From positions 181,686-245,685 of the forward strand of contig JBGSHM010000002.1 in assembly GCA_041752235.1 (NCBI GenBank): a stretch of 64,000 nt of DNA, in the 5' to 3' direction. How positions within the stretch are numbered: position 1 is the stretch's first letter; each line of letters begins with the position of its first letter. Source of the DNA: SpSt-398 sp041752235. GTDB taxonomy: Bacteria; Bacteroidota; Bacteroidia; Chitinophagales; Chitinophagaceae. The position numbers were made by a program, and so were the translations under genes. The notes below the pieces were generated by a model. The model was given only the letters and a program-made list of their open reading frames with translations, was not told where the DNA came from and made no database searches. Positions 28,030 to 35,901 of the stretch are shown here, piece by piece.

Positions 28030-28746
28030 TTAATTGGGCGTGCTTTCCATAATGGTCATTACCGTAGCAAGCACCGTGGCCATGGGCACTCCGGTTACGG
28101 ATTCCAGGTCAATGATGGAAACCTCATAGTCTTTTTTTGCTGTACGCTCTTCGATCTGTTGATTAATATAGGCCTGAAAGGCTTTGTTTACATCTTCCAG
28201 TTCAGTAACGACACCCTCGGCATAATCTTCTTTTATTTTCTGATAAGCCCCCTGCAATTCAGAACTGATCCGTTTCTGAAATTCATATACATCTTTCTTT
28301 TCCTGGTAAACAGCATAGCGGGTCAATACATCCTTTACTACACGGCGTTCCTCCTCCTCTTTCAGGGCAACATTCATATCTACCTGCGCGGCAGCCGCCT
28401 TTTTGATATTGGATTGTTTTCCAAAAATGCTAAACGGCAAGGTGATACCCAGGTTATACTTAGGAAAGAAATTGGCGTTAGGATTATCATTAACGACAAA
28501 CTCATTGATATTCCCCGAAATCGCCACGGCATCCAGCCAGGTCACTTTGGCGGTCTTTAAATTATATTCAGCCGTTTCTACTCTGGCGGAGGCTGCACGC
28601 AGAGAGGGATTTTCCATGGCATACCGGACCAGTAAAGCCTTGGTCAGGGAATCCCGTCGTTGATCCTGTGCCGCATTTATTTTCAAATCCTGGGCAAACA
28701 GCAGGCTATTTACTAAGATGGCCAGGGTTAAAAGGAAAGGTCTCAT
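28030..28746 (-). CDS. Short TolC-family (outer-membrane efflux-like) protein
   Basis: 238 residues with a signal peptide (cleavage near FAQ, residue 19). Long amphipathic helices and the phrase YNLGITLPFSIFGKQSNIKKA match the repeated half of TolC-type proteins, but full TolC proteins have two such halves (about 420-480 residues). Only one half is present and the frame shows no sign of truncation. It overlaps the ligase gene by 4 bp (ATGA), so it belongs to the polysaccharide operon. It may form a homo-oligomeric export tunnel or scaffold; inference. Confidence 0.75.
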   Translation of the reverse strand: MRPFLLTLAILVNSLLFAQDLKINAAQDQRRDSLTKALLVRYAMENPSLRAASARVETAEYNLKTAKVTWLDAVAISGNINEFVVNDNPNANFFPKYNLGITLPFSIFGKQSNIKKAAAAQVDMNVALKEEEERRVVKDVLTRYAVYQEKKDVYEFQKRISSELQGAYQKIKEDYAEGVVTELEDVNKAFQAYINQQIEERTAKKDYEVSIIDLESVTGVPMATVLATVMTIMESTPN

Positions 28747-30236
28747 ATTGTTTGGTTATATGTGTGATCGTTTTGAACGGTTTCTTCTTTTGTTTCTTTG
28801 TCAGCCGCTTCTCCAAATTCACGCATCCGGGTGAACAAGGACATGACCGAATAAATGAAAATTACACTCGGCATTTGCCCAACGGTGACCTGTGAAAACT
28901 GAGTGATCAGGATGGGGAAAAGAGCACAAACCAGCCCGATCAGGTACACCCGCATTTCCGGGTCTCGAATACGAAAGTAAAAATGAATTCCCTGGTAAAT
29001 TATAAAGAAATTCATCAGGATGTATATCAAAAATCCCAACCACCCGATCTCCAGGGCAGAAAGCAGAAAGCCGCTGTCTGGCGGGAATCCCGCCAGCGGG
29101 TGATCCGGGTTCATTAAAATGCCCGGGGTTCCGGTGGTCATCAACCCACCTCCGATCGGATGATCATGAATATAAGGCTGTATATAGTGCCTGTTGATAT
29201 CCCTCACATTGAGCGAGGCATCATTGGAGGCATAAAATGTAGACCGGATCCGGTCAATGACCGGGTTTGATATAGGAGCGTATAAAATGAAGAGAACCAA
29301 CATGATAAACGAAAGAACCAGGATCAGGGTCCGCCGGTTCGAGATCGTCATCAGGCTATACAAAGCTACCCCGGTGGGGATCATAATCGTAGTGGTACGG
29401 GTACCTGAAAACGACATACCCATGGCAAAAATCAAGGTCGCCAGAAAAAGCAAAGCCTTTTTCTTCCGGGATTGAGGCCGGAGCGCAAAAATCAATGTCA
29501 GGATGGCCATGGAGCCACAAAGCACCCCAAATGTCACCGGATCAGACAGGAATGAGAATTTCCGAAGCAAACCCCCTTGCATATACAAACCAAACTCCTC
29601 AGGTTTACTGAGCAGGTCGCGCATTTCAAAGGGCATTAGGCCAAAGAACTGTTGGTAACAGCCATACAGGGCAGCCAGCATGGACATAACCACCCAAAAT
29701 TTGATATAGTACTTGAGTTTTTCGCGGGTATTAATGATCCGGTAGGAAATGATATAGATCAACATAAAACCGGTGTACCGGCGCATAAAAAACAACCAGC
29801 CTCCATTTTGACCTGCATCAGGGTTAAAAAACTGAACCAATAAGAAGAAAAAGAATATGATCAGTATGACCGATATTGGCGTTTTCAACAACCCACCGCC
29901 TTCACGCATACCATATTGTATAAGTGTACCCACAAAATGCAACAGGAGCAAAACCTCAATTCCGGTACTCACGGGCAAGCTGGTACCCAAAAGGCGGTCC
30001 GGAAAGAAGGCAAAGAAAGAAATAACGATCAGCACATAGAACGCATAGTAGGTTTTTACCAAACACATCCAGGCTACAAAACTGCCTATCCCCCCTACCA
30101 CCAACAAAACCGCAAAGGATTCCAACCCTTCAGAAAACAGGAAAGCCACCAACACGGTCACAAGGGCCATGAATACCAGGAAAATCTTGTTTCGTTTTCC
30201 TGCAACCTCCGTGGATATGTCCCGAAAAAGGTTCAT
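28743..30236 (-). CDS. O-antigen ligase/polymerase family membrane protein (Wzy-like)
   Basis: 497 residues, about 11-12 membrane segments with a large periplasmic loop around residues 330-395 (DASLNVRDINRHYIQPYIHDHPIGGG), a segment that matches the Wzy_C/O-antigen ligase pattern (RxxxW/Y...HPxxGxG). It should polymerise or ligate lipid-linked glycan units in the periplasm. 3 bp after the 38-residue microprotein gene. An inverted repeat GGCGGG/CCCGCC lies inside the coding region near 29079-29093. Confidence 0.85.
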   Translation of the reverse strand: MNLFRDISTEVAGKRNKIFLVFMALVTVLVAFLFSEGLESFAVLLVVGGIGSFVAWMCLVKTYYAFYVLIVISFFAFFPDRLLGTSLPVSTGIEVLLLLHFVGTLIQYGMREGGGLLKTPISVILIIFFFFLLVQFFNPDAGQNGGWLFFMRRYTGFMLIYIISYRIINTREKLKYYIKFWVVMSMLAALYGCYQQFFGLMPFEMRDLLSKPEEFGLYMQGGLLRKFSFLSDPVTFGVLCGSMAILTLIFALRPQSRKKKALLFLATLIFAMGMSFSGTRTTTIMIPTGVALYSLMTISNRRTLILVLSFIMLVLFILYAPISNPVIDRIRSTFYASNDASLNVRDINRHYIQPYIHDHPIGGGLMTTGTPGILMNPDHPLAGFPPDSGFLLSALEIGWLGFLIYILMNFFIIYQGIHFYFRIRDPEMRVYLIGLVCALFPILITQFSQVTVGQMPSVIFIYSVMSLFTRMREFGEAADKETKEETVQNDHTYNQTI

Positions 30237-30239
30237 GGA

Positions 30240-30356
30240 TCAGAAGAAAAGTATTTTCAGGAATAAATAAATAAATACGATGGCCACAAACAATAAGGAT
30301 ATGATCTCAGCCAGACTGTCATTCCTCCCACCTTGTTCCTGTAGGGGATCACTCAT
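30240..30356 (-). CDS. 38-residue single-pass membrane microprotein
   Basis: ATG at 30356, stop at 30240. The start lies inside the end of the flippase gene (8-bp overlap) and the stop is 3 bp before the ligase start, so translational coupling would explain the missing Shine-Dalgarno site. Sequence: a polar opening MSDPLQEQGGRNDS, then one membrane helix (LAEIISLLFVAIVFIYLFLK) and a short hydrophobic end. The frame extends upstream to 30500, but that part is a shadow of the flippase. Not a known family to me; existence is supported only by position and composition. Confidence 0.5.
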   Translation of the reverse strand: MSDPLQEQGGRNDSLAEIISLLFVAIVFIYLFLKILFF

Positions 30357-31713
30357 GGGTTGAAGTTTGTTTTCTTTTAAAAATATGTTTGCGCACAAAG
30401 CCCCAGGCTGTGACATAAAATTCAAGTCCATAACGGAAACTGTTCCACACATTGATCCCATAATGTTTCCGGAGGATATACTGGATGAATACCATGGCAA
30501 TCGCCATACTGCTGACTACGGCAATGGCCGCTCCAATCAATCCATAGGGTGGGATGAGTAAAAAGCAAAGAATCATATTAACCACTGCAACACCCAGATT
30601 CATAAAGAAATTCAATCGGGGCTTACCTGTAGAATCCAGTGTGATCCCACATTGTTTCAAAAAGGGCATGAACAGGGTGGATAGTAACACAATGCGCAGG
30701 TAGGGAATGGTATCGAAATATTTGGCCCCGCCAAAAACAAAAAGAACTTCTTTGGAAAAAATGATCAATACCAATAAGGGGATAATACCAACCGCCAATG
30801 CCACCCCCACTGCCTTCTCGTAAAGGTACTTGATCCGGCCCGCATCACCCTCCGTGCTTAGCATAGCATTCTTGGGAAATACCAGGTCAGCCATGATCTG
30901 GCTGGGCATATCCAGGAAATTCGTAATTCGGTCGGCTATATTTTGCCCCCCAAGCAGGCTGGTTCCATAATAAGAGGTGATCATGAAGGGAGGAGAACTG
31001 CGAAAGAATAACATGGAACCTACGGTTCCAAATACATATTTACCAAACGAGAAGATGTCCTTTGCCCATCGCCATACTTGCTGGCTAAAATGCAGGATGA
31101 GATAGCCCTTTGTCCTGATCAAAAAATAGAATAAGCCAAAAAGTATCCCGGATGAATATAAAATGGCCAATACAGGAAGGGACAATTGATCAGTAAACTG
31201 ATTGTAAATGAGAATAGAGATCAATACAAAGAACTGGCGGATAAAATACCCCCAAAAGACCGTATTGAATCTTAGACGAGCGATCAATATCCACTCGATA
31301 TGAGAAAAAGGGATCAGGAGGATCAAACCGCCAAAGAAGATCCAAACGATCTTTGAAAAATAAACGGAATTAAAAACACTGGCAATAGACCGGTGAAAGA
31401 TGACCAATATCAACCCAACCAGCAGGGTGATGATGATATTCCAGATCAAGGCCGCGGAAATGATATCCTTTTCTTCCTGTTCAGGCCTTTTTTCATTCAG
31501 AAAACGAATCACCGCACTGCGGATCAACCCTGCCCTGGTCATTTCCACAAAGGAGGAAAGGATCAAAAAGATAGACCACTCTCCCATCTCCACTTTTGGT
31601 AACCGATGGGCCAATACTATAGTATAGACAATACTAAATAGCGGTACCGATACCTTTTGTAAGCCGGTGAAAAAGCCGGAATAGATCCAATATGATTGTT
31701 TAAAGCGTTTCAA
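30349..31713 (-). CDS. Polysaccharide flippase (Wzx/MATE-like)
   Basis: 454 residues with about 12-14 membrane segments and few charged loops, of the polysaccharide-biosynthesis/MviN-Wzx fold. It would flip undecaprenyl-linked repeat units to the periplasm. Start context IYSGFFTGLQKVSVPLFSIVYTIVLAHRLPKVEMGEWSIF is typical for Wzx proteins (first two helices). Followed by the microprotein and the ligase. Confidence 0.88.
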   Translation of the reverse strand: MKRFKQSYWIYSGFFTGLQKVSVPLFSIVYTIVLAHRLPKVEMGEWSIFLILSSFVEMTRAGLIRSAVIRFLNEKRPEQEEKDIISAALIWNIIITLLVGLILVIFHRSIASVFNSVYFSKIVWIFFGGLILLIPFSHIEWILIARLRFNTVFWGYFIRQFFVLISILIYNQFTDQLSLPVLAILYSSGILFGLFYFLIRTKGYLILHFSQQVWRWAKDIFSFGKYVFGTVGSMLFFRSSPPFMITSYYGTSLLGGQNIADRITNFLDMPSQIMADLVFPKNAMLSTEGDAGRIKYLYEKAVGVALAVGIIPLLVLIIFSKEVLFVFGGAKYFDTIPYLRIVLLSTLFMPFLKQCGITLDSTGKPRLNFFMNLGVAVVNMILCFLLIPPYGLIGAAIAVVSSMAIAMVFIQYILRKHYGINVWNSFRYGLEFYVTAWGFVRKHIFKRKQTSTHE

Positions 31714-31735
31714 TTTGGGTGATTGCGTTGGGGAA

Positions 31736-32461
31736 TCAGGCCCTTTTCTTCAAATAAACAGTATAGAGGATATCAAAGAAAGCCTTGACACAAGCCACCA
31801 TGTCTGACCAGCGTGATCTTTTTTCAAAGAAGGCATCTCCCCATTCATACGGCCATGTCTTCCCAAAATACTTCATGATCTCTTCCTCACTGGGATCGAT
31901 CACATACTCAAAAGAGCCTTCCCACTCAATACGAACAGTCATCATATTGGGATGGGTGCGTTCAAATATTTTAAATGCAAGGCTGTTCTTGGGAAAATAG
32001 TGTTGAAACAATTCCCCCATATCAATATTATTCTGAAAGCCAAGCTTCTTTTTGTCAACGAGGTATAGTTTATGATCTTTCTCCAATAAGATCCATTTGT
32101 GCGACTCCTTTGGGCATAGGTACTCACCCATAAAAGAGGGTGTTTCAAGGTATCCTCTTTTGGCCACCCTGAATTGTTCCTGAAGAAAGCGGGCAGGATT
32201 CTCCACGTGTTCAAGTACATGGCAACAAATCACATAGTCATATTCTTTGTCCTTGAAAGGCAGGTTTTCCCCATCGGCTTCCATGAATTGCTGATCCTTT
32301 AATACCTTGATATCCGCGCTACGGTGGTAGTTGGTATCGGTAAATTTGTCAACAACCATATTCGACCGGGGGTGCGGATTATGACCTCCACCCACTTCGA
32401 GCACCTTTTCGGAAGGGCCGATCTTTAATTTAAAACGGGTCTGGGGGTTTCTGTACTTCAT
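31736..32461 (-). CDS. SAM-dependent methyltransferase
   Basis: 241 residues, class I fold. SAM-binding EVGGGHNPHPRS near residues 22-33, an acidic end of strand 2, and YDYVICCHVLEHVENPARFL (motif II/III region). Likely modifies a sugar or lipid intermediate of the polysaccharide; the C-terminal part holds Trp-rich helices. Position between flippase and acyltransferase fits a tailoring role. Confidence 0.85.
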   Translation of the reverse strand: MKYRNPQTRFKLKIGPSEKVLEVGGGHNPHPRSNMVVDKFTDTNYHRSADIKVLKDQQFMEADGENLPFKDKEYDYVICCHVLEHVENPARFLQEQFRVAKRGYLETPSFMGEYLCPKESHKWILLEKDHKLYLVDKKKLGFQNNIDMGELFQHYFPKNSLAFKIFERTHPNMMTVRIEWEGSFEYVIDPSEEEIMKYFGKTWPYEWGDAFFEKRSRWSDMVACVKAFFDILYTVYLKKRA

Positions 32462-32480
32462 ATAAATTTAATTATGCAGA

Positions 32481-33593
32481 TTATTCAACTTTTTGTGTTT
32501 TAAAACCTTTCATAGATATCAATTTACCCTCCCTTTTCTCTGGCCACACAAACAACCAACGCATGCCTATCCTTGGCGAAATACGGTAAAGCCAAACCGG
32601 AACAGCCGCCCCAGCCAGGATACCTACCGCCAATATGACCGGGATATAATCCACCCCCAGAAAACGCACCAGCATGATGCGTACAAAGGATGTGGCAAAT
32701 ACATGGGATGCATAAATATAAAGGGAGTACTGGCCAAAGGCTCTTAAGGAAGGGATCCAGTTCAAATTCTGCAAAAGGAAACAAACGACGATCACAAAAA
32801 AACAGCCGGTATAGGCGATCAGTAAATAAAGCCAGGGGACAAAAAACTCAATATACTGATAGCCCTTATCGATGTCGATATGGGCAATATTGATCTTGAG
32901 GAAAAAATATTGCGCCAACACAAAAAAGGGAAGCGTTGCCAATAACACCCACCAACGTCCTAATTTTTTAAATGTATCTGGCTTAAAAAAGAACCGGCTG
33001 ACCAGGTCCCCGGTCGCCATAAAAATATAGTGGTGAAAAATGTCATTGATAAAATACAATTGGATGCCGGAACGATAAAAATACCCCGACATAAAAAAAA
33101 GTGCCAGACCGATGGCAATTTGTACAGGCATGGTGACCTTCAACTTCTCTTTTACAAAAGCGTAGAGAATCAGTACAAAGAATAGCGTATGGAGATACCA
33201 AAACTGATCCAGGTATCGGGGCGCATAAAAAATATAGAGATAATCCATCCAACCCCGGTCGGCATTCACATACTTGGATAAGAGTATCTGCATGGTGATC
33301 TGCAAGACCGTCCAGATGAGGTACACGTACAGGATTGTCTTCATCTTTGATTCCACAAAGGAAAGCAGCCCACGCTTTGCCAGGCTTTTAGATATAAAAA
33401 TGCCGGCAATGATGAAGAACAAAGGCATCCGGAAACTGAAGAAGGCTATATTGGCGTGTTCGAGGTAAAGAAAAGGCCCCACATCCATACCTGCATTCTT
33501 GATGCCTTCAAAAACATGCCGGTACAGCACCAACAGGATGGCTATCCCCTTGGCATAATCCGTCCATCCATATCGGTTCGACGCACTTTTCAT
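32481..33593 (-). CDS. Acyltransferase family 3 membrane protein
   Basis: 370 residues, about ten membrane segments. Opening DYAKGIAILLVLYRHVFEGIKN contains the His-bearing first helix and SFRMPLFFIIAGIFISKSL the second signature. Variant of the family common in capsule and EPS loci. It would O-acylate the polysaccharide unit. Second acyltransferase of the locus (the other is at 26845-28005). Confidence 0.88.
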   Translation of the reverse strand: MKSASNRYGWTDYAKGIAILLVLYRHVFEGIKNAGMDVGPFLYLEHANIAFFSFRMPLFFIIAGIFISKSLAKRGLLSFVESKMKTILYVYLIWTVLQITMQILLSKYVNADRGWMDYLYIFYAPRYLDQFWYLHTLFFVLILYAFVKEKLKVTMPVQIAIGLALFFMSGYFYRSGIQLYFINDIFHHYIFMATGDLVSRFFFKPDTFKKLGRWWVLLATLPFFVLAQYFFLKINIAHIDIDKGYQYIEFFVPWLYLLIAYTGCFFVIVVCFLLQNLNWIPSLRAFGQYSLYIYASHVFATSFVRIMLVRFLGVDYIPVILAVGILAGAAVPVWLYRISPRIGMRWLFVWPEKREGKLISMKGFKTQKVE

Positions 33594-33607
33594 GGGTGGG
33601 TTAATAA

Positions 33608-35830
33608 TTAGAAATTGATGTTCTCGGTTTGCACCTTGTTTAATACTGCTCCCAGGTTCTTATCGCCTACCCCGGAGAGTATCCTGAATGATTTTAAGTC
33701 AGTAGCCCCAATGCCATGATCAGCGGAAAAGACCGTGATGATCCCTTCGCAAAGGCTGATCAATTCCTGTGTATCGGCTCGCTCATTCAGGGAAGGTCCT
33801 TCTATCAATACCACATCAAATTCTTCACGGAGATAATGCAATAAATGCCCGAATTTCTCCAGGTTGATTGTTTCTGATGGCGTGGCTGAAGACTGATTAC
33901 ATCCTATAGCATAAAGGTTTTCAAACGAAGTCGCACAAACAAGGGTTCTCACCAGCTCCGATGCCGGCAACTTATTATCCAGGTCAAGGTCTGTGATATT
34001 ATTTGCCGGATGGAAAGTCTCTGTCAGCGTGTTGTGGTTAAAATTCATATCCAACAACAACACTTTCTTCTTACTCAACAGGTAGCTATACGCTAATACC
34101 TGGGCCAGTGTGGACTTACCGGTACCCACCTGGGTACTGGTAATGAGAATGATCTTCTTACCCGACTGAACGACTTCATGCCGTAGTTTTCGAATATAAT
34201 TCTTGAATAGGTATTCCTTCCGGTTTCTGTTTGCATCAATCTCCTGGGTCATCAATTCATCCAGAAATACTTTCTTGAGACTAATGGAATTAATGATCCC
34301 TAAAAGACGACCAGGTAATTGCTTCTGAAACTGACTGGGTGTTTTAACCCTGGAATCAAAAAGTTCGGTGAAGATAATCAGCAGGGCCAGCAAAGACATG
34401 GTTACAGCGCCCGCCAAACCTGTCTTCAGTAATTTATTCTTTGGTACTGGTTCTACAGCCGGTTGGCCTACCAGGGTCTGTTTAAAATTAGAAGTAGGAT
34501 CATCGCGTACAAGTCCTTCGGCCTGATTATATCGTTCCCGTAAGGTTGCCAGCTGATCGGACTCGATCTCCAGTTGTTTCTCCAATGCATTTATATCAAC
34601 AATGCTTCCCGGACTGATATTACTTTTTCCATTATAATATCTGATTCGGGTATTGAGGATGTCAACTGTAGACTTGGCCCCTTCCATCAATGCCCGCTCC
34701 TCACTTACCTTGTTTTGCAGGTCTTGCAAACGTTCCCTCGATTTGGCAGAACTGCCAGAGGAAGAACTGGAAAGGATGCGGATCTGGTTATCCAGGTCTG
34801 CGATCTCCCGGGTTGTTTCAGGATCAGGAATCGTCAGCTTGGAATTGGCCGCAGCCAGGTTATCCCGACGGGTTTTGAGGTTGATGATGGTTTGGGAGTT
34901 TGAACTACCCCCACTTAATTTCAACATCTCATCCAATTGGGTCTTATAGGTCTCATAAAGAAACCGATGCTGGTTGTACTCCGCTGTTGACGTTGCGAGG
35001 TCAGACTCAAGACCTGTAACAGTTTCCATGGCGGTCTTGCTCATGGTTACCGGATCAATGGCTCCTTGTCGTACTTTTTCTCCTCGAAGGAGAAAATTAA
35101 GGGAGTCAATCCTCAACTGTTGTTGGTTGATGAGGGATTGAATGTTGGTGGCCGATGTCTGGGTACGCTCAGAACTCAGGTTCTGATAATAATTCAGGAA
35201 CTCACTACCCAGCGTGTTTACAACAAAAGCGGAAAGTTCGGCATGCTCAGAGGAGAAAACAATATTCAAATAGTCGGTGCGTGCGACCCGGCTAATTGAC
35301 AACATTTCATTCAGGCTTTTGTAATCGTATCCATACACTTTCAGGTACTCGTAGGTATCCTTGTCAGCCTCGTTGGTGGGGCTGATCTGTTCAGAACGGG
35401 ATATTTTCTTCCGGATCACTTTTACCAGTGAATCACTTTTCAACTTACTTTCCAAAGATTGCTTCTTTTCCTGGTCCTTGATCGTACGAAAGGCCCGGGA
35501 GGGATTCTCCAGGTCATGGATCAACAGGCGGTATGAGAGCATACCAATAACCCGCGGAGACCGGAAGGTCTCGATCACGTTATTGAATTTAGAGTCTGCG
35601 GTAAAAAGATCCACAGCAGTGGTTCCATCAGCCAATCGGATCTTTTCTTCGGTGAAACCGGTGGAATATTGGGCCACCGATTGGTAGCTGTCTTTTTGAT
35701 TCAATACCAGAAAAAAGGTAGCGACAGCAGCCAGAAAGGATAAGATCAGGATCAGCCATTTACGCTTAAGCAGCACGCGAAACAGGTACAACAGGTCCAT
35801 AACGCGAAATAACTTTTTGATTTTCAACAA
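33608..35830 (-). CDS. Wzc-like chain-length/ATPase protein (degenerate BY-kinase)
   Basis: 740 residues. N-terminal Wzz domain with TM1 (about 23-45), a large periplasmic coiled-coil region (about 205-450) and TM2 (about 465-490), followed by a cytoplasmic P-loop domain. Walker A TQVGTGKS near 567, LLLDMN (Walker A-prime position) near 590, and VVLIEGP near 677. The usual D-x-R of the A-prime motif is D-M-N here, and the C-terminus (KVQTENINF) has no tyrosine cluster. It probably sets chain length but may not autophosphorylate. Upstream terminator at 35842-35869. Confidence 0.85.
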   Translation of the reverse strand: MLKIKKLFRVMDLLYLFRVLLKRKWLILILSFLAAVATFFLVLNQKDSYQSVAQYSTGFTEEKIRLADGTTAVDLFTADSKFNNVIETFRSPRVIGMLSYRLLIHDLENPSRAFRTIKDQEKKQSLESKLKSDSLVKVIRKKISRSEQISPTNEADKDTYEYLKVYGYDYKSLNEMLSISRVARTDYLNIVFSSEHAELSAFVVNTLGSEFLNYYQNLSSERTQTSATNIQSLINQQQLRIDSLNFLLRGEKVRQGAIDPVTMSKTAMETVTGLESDLATSTAEYNQHRFLYETYKTQLDEMLKLSGGSSNSQTIINLKTRRDNLAAANSKLTIPDPETTREIADLDNQIRILSSSSSGSSAKSRERLQDLQNKVSEERALMEGAKSTVDILNTRIRYYNGKSNISPGSIVDINALEKQLEIESDQLATLRERYNQAEGLVRDDPTSNFKQTLVGQPAVEPVPKNKLLKTGLAGAVTMSLLALLIIFTELFDSRVKTPSQFQKQLPGRLLGIINSISLKKVFLDELMTQEIDANRNRKEYLFKNYIRKLRHEVVQSGKKIILITSTQVGTGKSTLAQVLAYSYLLSKKKVLLLDMNFNHNTLTETFHPANNITDLDLDNKLPASELVRTLVCATSFENLYAIGCNQSSATPSETINLEKFGHLLHYLREEFDVVLIEGPSLNERADTQELISLCEGIITVFSADHGIGATDLKSFRILSGVGDKNLGAVLNKVQTENINF

Positions 35831-35841
35831 AAATCTAAAAA

Positions 35842-35869
35842 ATATCCGGTATTTCTAAATACCGGATAT
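35842..35869 (-). terminator. Terminator after the first giant esterase gene (35902-42939)
   Basis: Perfect 13-bp inverted repeat ATATCCGGTATTT/AAATACCGGATAT with a two-base loop. Reading on the minus strand it runs into T-rich sequence. Confidence 0.75.
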
Positions 35870-35901
35870 AAAAACTGTGAAAATAATATGTGGCGAGGGC
35901 C

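Noticed and set aside
28030..28746. TolC-like gene as a frameshifted pseudogene
   Set aside because: The frame has a signal peptide and normal stop and is coupled to the previous gene; no second half is visible in other frames nearby.
29079..29093. GGCGGG...CCCGCC inverted repeat as a terminator or mobile element
   Set aside because: It is inside the polymerase coding region with no T-run and looks coincidental.
30357..30500. N-terminal extension of the microprotein to 86 residues
   Set aside because: It lies fully inside the flippase coding region in another frame and looks like a shadow.
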